This document shows positions 54,740-64,000 of a DNA stretch of 64,000 nt, piece after piece; the stretch's first letter is position 1; the number at the start of each line of letters is the position of its first letter. Source of the DNA: Charina bottae. Taxonomy: Eukaryota; Chordata; Lepidosauria; Squamata; Charinaidae. Made by a program: the position numbers and the translations under genes. The DNA lies in NCBI GenBank assembly GCA_023362775.1, contig JALMGJ010000015.1, forward strand, positions 23,215,001 to 23,279,000. Reading direction: 5' to 3'. The notes under the pieces are model-generated. The model worked only from the letters and a program-made list of their open reading frames with translations, had not been told where the DNA came from and made no database searches.

Positions 54740-55400
54740 CATTATTAACAAATTAACAACAGTTTTATTGATTAGTCTTACGACCATATCAAAGATAAAA
54801 CAAAATAACAAGAGTACAATTTAACTGATAAAATTGATAACAATACACCAAAATATTCCATTTTGATAAAGGAAATGTGATAATTAAATAACCTGAAATA
54901 ATGGTAAATACAATACATGTATAACTAGTCAAAATTCAAATAAGTTCATCACCCCTACATGACACTCCAATCTGTTCAATATAATGGGCTCTCAGCTGAA
55001 CTGCCTTGTCTACAAACTTGGCAGTCCTATTCACAATAAAAGTATTTGAGCCCGAAAGAAAATAAGATAATCTGTGATTAGAATCCCAGTGAGCTGTTCT
55101 TTCCAACAAAGGAGACAGGAATTTAATCCTAAGTGAGTCATATAGTTTACAGTCGAACAAAACATGGGCAACATCTTCTATGGCTGGGTCCCCACATACA
55201 CAAGTCCTCTCAACATTTGGCAAACGATGGAAACGTCCACATTTAACCATAGAGTCCAACAATTCAAACCTAGCTCTGGAATAGGCCTTTCTCAGATTTT
55301 GTGTTAGACTCATCGACAGGTATTTTTCAAATTTAAAAATAGTTTTATTCTTAGCTAACAATTTTAATGAAACGTTTTTTGCCAATGTCTCCATGTCCAA
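54740..55400 (-). pseudogene. LINE C terminus and 3' end, same clade as 22690-25165
   Basis: A 154-codon minus-strand frame (54936-55400) has RKAYSRARFELLD followed by CVCGDPAIEDVAHVLFDCKL, a C-x-C-x(5-9)-E-x2-H-x4-C knuckle-like pattern found near the end of several LINE ORF2 proteins. It parallels RRALSLARFNALP and ETRAHILLYC in the 22.7-kb copy. The 3' end reads TTTGATATGGTCGTAAGACT and AATCAATAAAACTG, also similar in plan. The element is 5'-truncated at about 55400-55460. The longer open frame suggests it is younger than the 22.7-kb copy. Confidence 0.75.
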
Positions 55401-55464
55401 TTGAGCACTGATATCCAGGGCTCGCTGTTTAAAAATATCCTTTGCCTGCAGTGGGACGCATAAT

Positions 55465-57272
55465 GCCTAGCTTTTACAGGATGATTCCCCAACATTCAAA
55501 GGAACCCTTCTTTATACACCATTTCCATACTATTGTGAAGCTTTGGGGCTGGATTAAAAATCCAGGATTTCTTGTTTTAAGTCATTCATTAGTACTTTTT
55601 TTTTCATCCAAAGAACCCTGAGCATTTAGACTTCAGTTACCTCTTCCTAACCTGCCAGTTCTGAGAACAAATCTATTTTCCCCCATTAATGAAAGGAAGC
55701 GAAGTTATTCCCTGCCCGTTTTATACAAATCTATTGTGGCATGTTCTGGAATCCAGCTTGTATTTTGGAAATGCATATACTGTTCTAGTGACTTCCTTCT
55801 GCTTATGGGCAAAGCCTGGCGATCTTTCAGTTGTGGTATGCAAAGCCAAACACAAACCAGTATTTTCCACCATGGTTGTAATTTTGGCCTGTAATTTTAT
55901 CACTCAAATCTAAATCCACTTCAGGAACACCATAAACTAATTGTCACTGTATAAACTTAAACTTTGCAAGCGGTTTTGAAGAGTGATTTAATAAAAGGAA
56001 AATAAAAAACAAATGTTAGCTGCATTGGTTTTTTGGCAGAACAAAAAATAGCCAAATATTCCTTACAGCGCTGTTCCCTTCTCTGTTTGATTGCAGATAC
56101 CCAGCATTTTAAACTCTGCAAAACCCAGCAGGATTCATTTATTTTTGGACAACAGAGTTCGCTTATTCAACATTTAGCCACCATATGTTGATTGCTCCTT
56201 TTTTCTTTCTTTCTTTTTTTCTTCCTTCCTTCTTCTTTAAAGACACAGCAATGTGTCAGTTCAGATTTGCATGTCACAGAGATACCAATTTCTTAATGCT
56301 GGATGAATATTTATCGCTCCACATTAACACTATGGATTTTTGTTTTTGTTACTCAGCTCTGTTTTCAGCTTGCAAAGCTTAAACCCTTCAAAGCCCGTTC
56401 GAAGTTTATGTTAGACAATAATCTGAACAACTACCAGTTCGCCTGCTTCGCTTCATTCATATTAAGAAACAATATACAGAGGATATAGAGCGATTAGTTC
56501 TGTTTACGCTGAAGAAAAGGGGCTTGAGTAGGCGGGAAAAGGGCTAGCTATGCAGAAGCATCAGCCGGCTTCTGGTAATTCGCTTATGAATGAAAATCGT
56601 TTTTATTATTTTTCTTTCTTTCCTTTTTCCTTTGCACAACTTCTAAGCTCCAGCGAATCTCAGCATGTTAAACAATTACAATTTCTCACCAGCAGCCTGT
56701 TTGGCAGTAAACACCAAAAACAAAAGTTGAGATCTGCATACGTGAGCCTGATTGGGGTAAACAGTAGGGGTGATTCAGAAAAATGATTTGTATTTTTATT
56801 CTTATTCTTATCTAATTTGTTTCTTTTATTCTATTTTTACATACGGTCTTATTGATGTTTTATGTTTTATATCCTGTGCTTTGATATGGCCTAATGGCTA
56901 ATCAACACTAATCTATACTAACAAGAACAAAAGGCAGGAATAAACCCTTTCTTGCAGCTGTTTTTAGATCTACCCATGAAAACTTGCAGGGAATATGAAG
57001 GGATGCAGATTCAAGCTCTCCCTAAGGATAAGTATTGGAGCGAGACCATGAGCTAATCAACCACAGAGCAGATGAAACCAAAATCCGTCTCCCAGCCTAG
57101 TGCTTGGTCCTTTCCTTCTTTAACCTCCAGACCTTGGAAGAAGACAACAATGGTCTCCTGTAGGATTGTACCAGGGGAGTAAGCAGCAATTCCTTTGGTT
57201 TTTATACAAATGCTAAGGTCTCCTGCCCAGAGGCAGGTGCATCAGAGTGACTGTGGGCAGAGTTAAATGGAA
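55465..57272. other. Repeat-free block; candidate conserved sequence 55680-56780
   Basis: No transposon over 1.8 kb apart from a TTTCTTTCTT run near 56204. The part 56230-56780 is dense in ATTA/TAAT cores, ATGCAAAT-like and CTTTGCACA-like motifs and is free of microsatellites. This suggests, but does not show, regulatory constraint. Confidence 0.25.
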
Positions 57273-57610
57273 GGTAAAGGTAAAGGTTCCCCCCGCACAT
57301 TTGTGCAGTCGTGTCCGACTCTAGGGGCCGGTGCTCATCTCCGTTTGTTAGCCAAAGAGCCAGCGTTGTCCAAAGACGCTTCCGTGGTCATGTGGCCGGC
57401 ATGACACACGCGGAACGCTGTTACCTACCCACCAAAGTTAACACCTATTAATCTACTTGGATTTGCATGCTTTCGAATTGCTAGGTTGGCAAGAGCTGGG
57501 GCGAGTGCGGGAGCTCACTCCGTCACGTGGGGCTAGGGATTCGAACCTCCGAACTTGTGATCTTCCGATTGACAAGCCTGGCGTCTTACCCGCTGAGCCA
57601 CCACGCCCCT
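57273..57610 (-). mobile_element. SINE A, full length with TSDs
   Basis: Flanked by TTAAATGGAA at 57263-57272 and 57611-57620. Head with GAGCCACCACGCCCCT at its 5' end and B-box complement GGATTCGAACCTCC intact. Confidence 0.95.
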
Positions 57611-57620
57611 TTAAATGGAA

Positions 57621-59203
57621 GAGGTGGAGCCAATTATCCATTTCCTCCACCAGCCCTCAGCAGCCAGAAGATTGAGGGATGGATGGTTACCGCAGGACCA
57701 GCCATCATAGAATAGCTTTTTCTTTCCTGCTGACATCTCAGCAATCTTCCAGCCTACATTGCAAGCTTATTGTGAGCACAAAAATAGGGATTTACCCCAT
57801 ATATGCCATTTCAAAGGCTTCAGTCAGAAGGGATTAAAAAAAAAGAAGGAGGAATAAAAAAAAAAAGAGCTGGGTTAGGTATGAAGGAGTTTCTTCAGTT
57901 CACCAATGAGCTCCCCCACCCCCCAAACCAATTTCCTTTCATGGCCAGGAGCTTTTAATGCTGCCCATTCCAAGGATATTGTATAGGAAAGTGAAATTGG
58001 CATGAAAATAATTGGTGGGGAAGGTCGGGGAAGAAGCTGCATGAAGCTGAACAGGAGTTTTTGCTGCTTACCAGAGCTGGGCATTGCAAGAAATGGCTGG
58101 TGTTGCCACTGAGAAAGTTTCCACCCCAGAGGTGTCCTCAGGAGATGGTCAAAATAGTCAAGATGGTGCCCACGATGGTACAATTGATGCTATGCCCATT
58201 TTTATGTGCCTGCAGACTATCCTGCCTGTAATGGTATGTGGGAATGACCTTGGGAGACAGGAGGAAGAGCCACAGTCTAGACAACGGTCAGATAAGAGAC
58301 AGCTTAGCCCACAGAAGGAATGGGGACGTGGCAGACATCTCAGAAGGGACCCTCCCTAGTTTCTGGGACTGTAAAGGTGATGGGGGAAGGGGGGAAGCAC
58401 TTTCAGACTTGAAAGATTCGGTTAATATAAACTTACAACAATGACAAAGCTAGTACTTCTGGATGTGCTTCTTGTCTGGACAACCTCGCAAGGCTGACAC
58501 CTGACACTGGCTCACCTTTTGTCTCAATATATTAAATATGAAGAGAAGATGTCTTTTTTTATTAGGATCCTGTATGCCGCTTAGTATCGTATGATTGAAG
58601 CACCTTATAAAGCACTCTAAATAAATAAATGACCAGATGGTCATCTTTGCTGAAATTGTGCAGCAGGTACTTAAATTAATTTTTTGATTTACTGAGTTCA
58701 GATTGATCAATGAGTCAGATCAAGGATGCCCCTAAAATATCATCAATAGGCTCATAAATCTATTGTGGGTATCACTAAAGCATTCTGTATTGTAAACTTG
58801 TAAGGACACACAGACAGACAGACGCATATTCTAAAACTGTTCCGAAAGGGAGAAGATAGTTGGCCTTAATTATGGCAATAAACCATGAAAATTCAGTGAG
58901 ACCAACTTGTATTCACAGCTTTGATCCAATTCATGGGGAACTGTAGTCGTGCCAGAGCTGTATTTATTTCATGTACTTTTCTATTATGTTTGCCACCAGG
59001 AAAGATCATCAAAAACATACAAAAATAGCCCATCTCCTACAATGAACCAAAGCTGCACACCCCACCCTCTAAATTGGCTATCACATGCTCGGGTCCCAAA
59101 GGCATCTGCTCCAGATTGTAGATTCAAGTGGTCAACAGACAAACAGCCATTCCCAAATTTCGCATCTATTCAATCTCCAAGCTTGCTTGGGCTGTCGAGA
59201 ACT
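57621..59203. other. Unique sequence, nothing recognised
   Basis: No transposon recognised. Poly-A runs near 57836 and 57858, and a short ACAGACAGACAGAC run at about 58810. Confidence 0.4.
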
Positions 59204-59835
59204 TAATTTTTTATTTATTTAATTTATTCCCCGCCCATCTCCCATACAAGGGACTCTGGGCGGGTTACAATAATTAAAACTTAAAAATTTAAAATATTTA
59301 AAACCATACAAGATAGACAATGTGTAAAAAATATATCCAAATAAAAAATAAAATAAAATAAAATCCAAGATGGATTGGGGACCGTAGCATAGGTCATATT
59401 GCTACGGGGCCAGCCAACCCCAGGAGGCACTACCACCTCCGTTGTCCCAGGCCAGGCGGCAGAGCCAGGTCTTAAGGGCCTTCCGAAAGGCCAGGAGTGA
59501 AGGGGCCAGTCTCACCTCCGGGGGCAAGATGTTCCATAAGGCGGGGGCTGTCGCAGAGAAGGCACGCCTCCTGGACCCCGCTAGATGGAATTCTCTTGTC
59601 GAGGGGGTCCGAAGCATGCCCTCTCTGCACGCACGGGTGGGGCGGGCTGACGTTATCAGGACGAGACGGTCCCTCAGGTACCCTGGTCCTATGCCATATA
59701 GGGCTTTAAAGGTAATCACCAACACCTTGAATTGGACCCGGAAGCAAACTGGCAACCAATGCAGCTCGCGTAGCAGAGGTGTCACATGTGCCGATCTTAT
59801 GGCACCCGTAACTGCTCGTAACTAATGAGTTCTTC
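59204..59835 (-). pseudogene. CR1/L3-type LINE 3' end with ORF2 C terminus
   Basis: A 127-codon minus-strand frame (59402-59785) reads TPLLRELHWLPVCFRVQFKV, FKALYGIGPGYLRDRLV, SRRRAFSATAPALWNILPPE and ALKTWLCRLAWDN. The 3' UTR and AAATAAATAAAAAAT tail follow at 59206-59400. TCGAGAACT at 59195-59203 and 59836-59844 is a 9-bp TSD, unusual to see so clearly for this group. The 5' truncation is deeper than in the 39.3-kb copy. Confidence 0.92.
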
Positions 59836-59844
59836 TCGAGAACT

Positions 59845-60837
59845 GCTGAGAATTTTATGAGAAGGTAGAGCACCAGCAACATTTCCTGAGGTCTACATGC
59901 TCACTTCTTTCTTCTTACAGTCTTTCCATGTCAAAAAAGCCTTTTGCTTCAGGTCCTTATGACCAGCAGACCTCCTTCTCCATCCATTTCAGTTGGGTTG
60001 GGCAGGAGATATTCCTACTGGATTGTGTTTCCCTTCCCCCTGCCCTAAATCTCCAAGGTGGTGTTCCTAAATCAGCAGCTGAGAGCCATCGGTTTGGTGC
60101 CTCCTTGCAGCAGGGAAGCATATACCAGGTGGTCTCTGTCAGATACCCCTGATTTATGCTCCCTCGCTCTCTCTTGAGCTGCTTTTATTTAGTTAGCGAG
60201 AGTTTAGCAGTCCAAAGGTCATGGACCCCTCGAGTCACCAGTGTTTTTGCTGCTGAAAGGGAACAATGTCTTTATAAGGAGAAGGAGGAAATGCAAGGGA
60301 GAGTTGGGAGAAGTTGAAGACATGTAGGCAGGCAGCTAATGCTTGCCCCAAGAAAGTGGGGGTGTCACTCTTGGGTTCAGAAAATAAGTGGCACCCTCCC
60401 CATCCTTATCTCTTGGAAACCCAGAGCTGTTATCCTCTACTGCTGCATCTGTTCTTATGGCCATCCTTTTTTCCTACAAGTGCTGCATCAACAGGCACTG
60501 TCTATCTCAAGTAGCTTTTTGACATCTTCTCTCCCTGCCTTGATCTTCAGATCTCATCCCAGGGGACAAATCTCAGCAGGCTATCAATTCTGGGATCCAG
60601 GGAAGTTGGCTATTTGGGCAAGGTGGCAGGTATATGTGGAAACAAGGGGGCCCTCTAAAACAGACAAGGTCAAAATCCAGAAAAGATCATTTATATTGGT
60701 AGAATAAATCTTACATCTGACTTGCATCTGTAAATGGCTAATAGCGCTCTGTGCCAATGTTCAGAAGAGAGGGAGAAAGAAGGTTTTTCAAGCAAGTTGC
60801 TCAAGTATCCTTGTGTTATTTGGGCTAAGATATGTCG
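59845..60837. other. Unique sequence, nothing recognised
   Basis: The 122-codon frame at 60339-60707 has no recognised domain. Confidence 0.4.
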
Positions 60838-60950
60838 ATGAAGATTCTCAGTCATCCAGGTGGAATTGTCTGTAGGTTGAGTCATGGCAACTGGATTTCT
60901 TTCTTTTGGTTGAAACGTTTTGCTGCTTATCCAAGTAGCTTCTTCAGTCA
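60838..60950 (-). mobile_element. Penelope-like terminus, single arm (type A), decayed
   Basis: On the minus strand: CTGAAGAAGCTACTTGGATA, AGCAGCAAAACGTTTCAACC, AATCCAGTTGCCATGACTCA and GGATGACTGAGAATCTTC. It matches the right arm of 32730-33257. The hammerhead-like core is damaged: one stem II pair is lost and the G of GAAAC is A. Short TAAGATA repeats lie near both ends. Confidence 0.75.
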
Positions 60951-62139
60951 AGATTAAGATAATCTGTTTCCATCTAATTTCCTTCCCCAATCCTTTACCC
61001 TTATTTTTTCCACATTATACTTCATTGTTTTTAACTTGAAAAGTTAGATGTTGTGTTCAGGTAGTACTTGAAAAGGTCCTAGAACTCGTTTAGCTCTGGT
61101 TGTTGAGTTTAATCAAGGAAAAAAGAGGAGGTGAGCAGGAGGAGGAAGATCAAACACTACATCACCGGTTTTATAGCTCTTGTAGCATCCCAAGAACAAA
61201 CTGCCCTATAAAGTGATGGCCTTCAGGTCACAGAAGAGTCAGTCCCCACCCCTGAGAAGGAGAAGCCACTTTCGTAGGTGTCCCCAAAGAAAAGATATGT
61301 GTCCCTTCCCATCTCACTTGAATTTTGATGTATTTTTTCTGCCTCTAAATATAGCAGAAGCAGGAAACTCTTTTGCTGCCAAGGGCAGTTGGTTGGTGGC
61401 CATCAGATGGGTGGGTCCAATGTCCAAATTAGGTGGAAATAGCTATTCTCTTTCCATCCCAGTCTCCTCTTCTCTCCCCCTCAAGCACCAGGGAAGGGAC
61501 AGAAGCCTCGTATCAAAGGCCTAGCTTGATCTTTTGCAGACCACTGTTGAAATTAAGCCAGAAGCTCAGGATAGCAGGTGGGCAATCCCTGAATTAAAAA
61601 ATTGGGCCCTTGCATACCCAAACAGCCTCCAAGATGCCGATTGGCATAAAATGTGGATATGCTGATTCCATTGAGTATGGAATGCCAATATATAAATAAA
61701 GGCTTTAAATTAAGTGAAAATAAAATGAATCTCAGGTTCCAGGTGTTTTCTGTTTGTACTGGGCTTGGTTCAGACTGCATCTCAAGTAAAGAAACCTTCA
61801 AATAGAGGACTATCCTCTGCAAGCCAAAAATCAGGAGCCTCATAGCACCTTTCCACTAACACATTTTATTTAAAGGCCTACATTTTCATGAGCAGATGCT
61901 TTTTAATACAATCTGTTAGTCAGAAAAGGATTTTTTGCTGCCATAGAATAACATGGCTCTCCTCCTACAACATCCTTCAGAAGGTAGAACACCTGGCTAT
62001 GTTATCCAGTTCAATCTTTTCTTCTCGACTCCTTGTCCCTGGGAAAATAAGGTCAGCCTCCCTTTTGGGCGATACTCTTTCACAGGGACGTGAGTAAAAG
62101 CTATTTGTAAGAATCTGCTGGCTCCAATTCCACCCCTTT
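60951..62139. other. Unique sequence, nothing recognised
   Basis: No transposon or domain recognised. Confidence 0.4.
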
Positions 62140-62310
62140 ACATACTGCACTAAACCATAGTGTGCTTGATTTGGTTTTCCCATGGTTGGTTCAAAACTAT
62201 ATGTTAATCAAGTCCCCTCTGCTTGGGTTTATCCAGCTTGCTAAGCCATTAACCCATGGTTTACAAACCACCAAGGGCTGGGTACATGCACCAACCTAAG
62301 CCAGGAGATG
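62140..62310. repeat. Dispersed AAACCATGGTTT-type repeat
   Basis: TGCACTAAACCATAGTGTGC, TTTTCCCATGGTTGGTTC, TTGCTAAGCCATTAACCC and ATGGTTTACAAACCACC. This is the richest copy in the window. Confidence 0.55.
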
Positions 62311-62332
62311 GCTTGTTTTATTTGGAAGTAAT

Positions 62333-62585
62333 GCGGAGTGAGCTCCCGCACTCGCCCCAGCTCTTGCCAACCTAGCAATTCCAAAGCATGCAAATGCAAG
62401 TAGATGAATAGGTACCACTTCGGTGGGTAGGTAACAGCGTTCCACGCGCGTCATGCCGGCCACATGACCGTGGAAGCGTCTTCGGACAGCGCTGGCTCTT
62501 TAGCTAACAAACGGAGATGAGCACCGGCCCCTAGAGTCGGACACAACTGCACAAATGTGCGGGGAGAACCTTTACCTTTACCTTT
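62333..62585 (+). mobile_element. SINE A, 5'-truncated
   Basis: Begins at GCGGAGTGAGCTCCCGCAC, so the tRNA head is gone, and runs to AACCTTTACCTTTACCTTTA. A short TAATGC is present on both sides. Confidence 0.93.
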
Positions 62586-63501
62586 AATGCAACAAAACAT
62601 GACTTACATAGCCATCAGTGGGAGAACAAGGGAAGGAAAGTATCAAATACCACACGACATGAATTCTGTCACATGCACAATGACGCCATGCTGCACATGA
62701 AGTTATTGTAGGTTCTCCAGATGCTTCTGATGGCTGACTGTGAGCAATAGACCACCAAAATCCTGCTCTTTTAGACAGATTTCCCAATTCCTGGATCATA
62801 AGCAAGGTCCCCATCAGCCACCAAATACAGTGGCTAACATTTGACAAATAAATTATACCAGAAAATAGACCAGAATCCTTTCCTTTAGGTTTAATTCCAT
62901 CCTGGGGCTCAACCTCTTCTTGCCGAGCACTGCTGGCATTCAGCGTCCAGTCAGACCTTCCGTGTTTTTCTTTCCTTGCAGGATTAAATTAGAGGCTCCC
63001 TGACGGTGGCTGAGAAGCTAAGCTTTCTTTGGGTGACCTCAGTAGAATTATGTGTAGCTCAAATGACAGACCAATGCAGCAATTAAGTCTATTTAGTAAG
63101 GAGAGGTGAAAGGTCAGATGGCCCAGCAAACTGTCTCTGGTGCTTACCTGGGTCACCAAGTCTGCAGATTTGCAAAAAGAAAAAAGAAAAAAAAGAAGAA
63201 GAACTTGGGGGTTGGAGATGTTTTTACAATAACCTGACATAGCCTGGTCAGCAGATCTTTTTTCTGGCAACTGGAAAGGTCTCTGGGATGCTATGGTCCA
63301 AGTGTTGAAGATGATCCATTGGATTGATGCCATCTTACAGTGTTGGTTTATTGTCATTTACACTGCTTGCCAGCTGTTTCAGGTGGATGTTTATACTGGA
63401 AGGTGGGATAGAAGTAATTGTGGCAAATAAATAAATAAATATACCTCCCCTTGTAAATGTGCAACGACAAACAAACAAACGTACAAAGAAATGTTATTTC
63501 A
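62586..63501. other. Unique sequence, mostly nothing recognised
   Basis: An orphan SINE-like tail AAGGTGGGATAGAAGTAATT with AAATAAATAAATAAAT is at 63400-63441. Otherwise no repeat or domain. Confidence 0.4.
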
Positions 63502-63509
63502 CATTAAAG

Positions 63510-63633
63510 CAGTGTTTCTCAACCTCGGCAACTTGAAGATGTGTGGACTTCAACTCCCAGAATTCTGGCTGGGAATTGAATTCTGGGAGTTGAAGTCCAC
63601 ACGTCTTCAAGTTGCCAAGGTTGAAAAACGCTG
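63510..63633. mobile_element. Complete palindromic hAT-type MITE with 8-bp TSD
   Basis: Left CAGTGTTTCTCAACCTCGGC and right GCCAAGGTTGAAAAACGCTG are inverted termini, with near-perfect 60-bp arms around GGCTGGGAATTG. CATTAAAG is duplicated at 63502-63509 and 63634-63641, the 8-bp signature of hAT elements. This places the whole palindromic family of the window in hAT. Confidence 0.92.
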
Positions 63634-63752
63634 CATTAAAGGATGATGGTTTGGCAGCTGAAATTGCCAGCATAGAGCTGATTTGGACAGGATCGTGGCA
63701 ATGACAATCCTCACTTTCCATAGTCTCAGCCTCCGCATTTGAGCCTCCAACT

Positions 63753-63955
63753 CAGAGCTTTCCAAACTTTTCATGTTGGTGACACACTTTTCAGACATGC
63801 ATCATTCCGCGACACACTCTTACAGCAGGGCACAAGGCAGGCACTAGGACCTGCACGGAATCCTGGCAGGGCTCGGAGGCAGAAGCAGCTGCGACACACC
63901 CAGACACTGCAGCTGACACACTAACGTGTCCCGACACACAGTTTGGAAAGCTCTG
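63753..63955. mobile_element. hAT-type non-autonomous element, second type, 8-bp TSD
   Basis: Left CAGAGCTTTCCAAACTTTTC and right ACAGTTTGGAAAGCTCTG are inverted termini. CTCCAACT is duplicated at 63745-63752 and 63956-63963. The interior contains repeated GACACAC motifs and no frame of note; it is 203 bp. Confidence 0.92.
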
Positions 63956-64000
63956 CTCCAACTGAAACCAAAGAGCAGCTAGTGGTGTCTTTCAAGCATT

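Noticed and set aside
1..64000. Endogenous retrovirus or LTR element
   Set aside because: I saw no paired LTRs, primer-binding site, or gag, pol or env motifs anywhere in the window.

Overview
The window looks like non-coding nuclear DNA from a squamate reptile (lizard or snake; I cannot tell which). The evidence is its interspersed repeats: about ten copies of a tRNA-derived SINE with a Bov-B-like 3' end, a second SINE of the Sauria type, 3' ends of CR1/L3-type LINEs, a second LINE clade with a YADD reverse transcriptase, hAT and mariner-type non-autonomous DNA transposons, Penelope-like remnants, and very abundant microsatellites. I found no host protein-coding gene, no autonomous RNA gene and no bacterial or viral gene. 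Nearly all long open frames are low-complexity translations, SINE translations or LINE fragments.

Layout. 1-9 kb: mostly unique sequence with one CR1-type fragment (3030-3560) and Sauria-type SINEs. 9.2-9.9 kb: a hAT element with perfect 8-bp target-site duplications (TSDs), split by a Penelope-like insertion. 10-16 kb: microsatellites, including a 295-bp pure pyrimidine tract and an AAGG/AAGGG purine tract. 16-21.5 kb: unique sequence, one intact SINE and one mariner-type element. 22.5-25.2 kb: a decayed LINE broken by four later insertions, one of them a chimeric CpG-rich SINE-headed element. 25.4-31 kb: a G-depleted tract and a long repeat-poor block. 31.4-35.4 kb: Penelope-like termini, a SINE, and a SINE with 102-bp tandem duplications. 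35-47 kb: mostly unique, with a CR1-type 3' end, a SINE inside a hairpin element and a SINE inside a SINE. 47-53 kb: perfect hAT and Penelope-like palindromes and AT satellites. 53-64 kb: LINE ends, SINEs and two hAT elements with exact 8-bp TSDs.

The most interesting signal is a set of six Penelope-like remnants. Three sequence types of these carry the same architecture: CTGAAGA, a hairpin, GAAAC, then GTT or GTC. This matches the conserved core of a type I hammerhead ribozyme. In three loci the element ends lie head-to-head as inverted repeats bounded by 12-15 bp TSDs, so an RNA copy would carry two opposed motifs or a long hairpin. Other points of note are the chimeric CpG-rich SINE, the SINE tail switch with 102-bp duplications, and two exon-like segments near 51 kb, which are weak. 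All family names are recognised from memory of motifs; no database search was possible.
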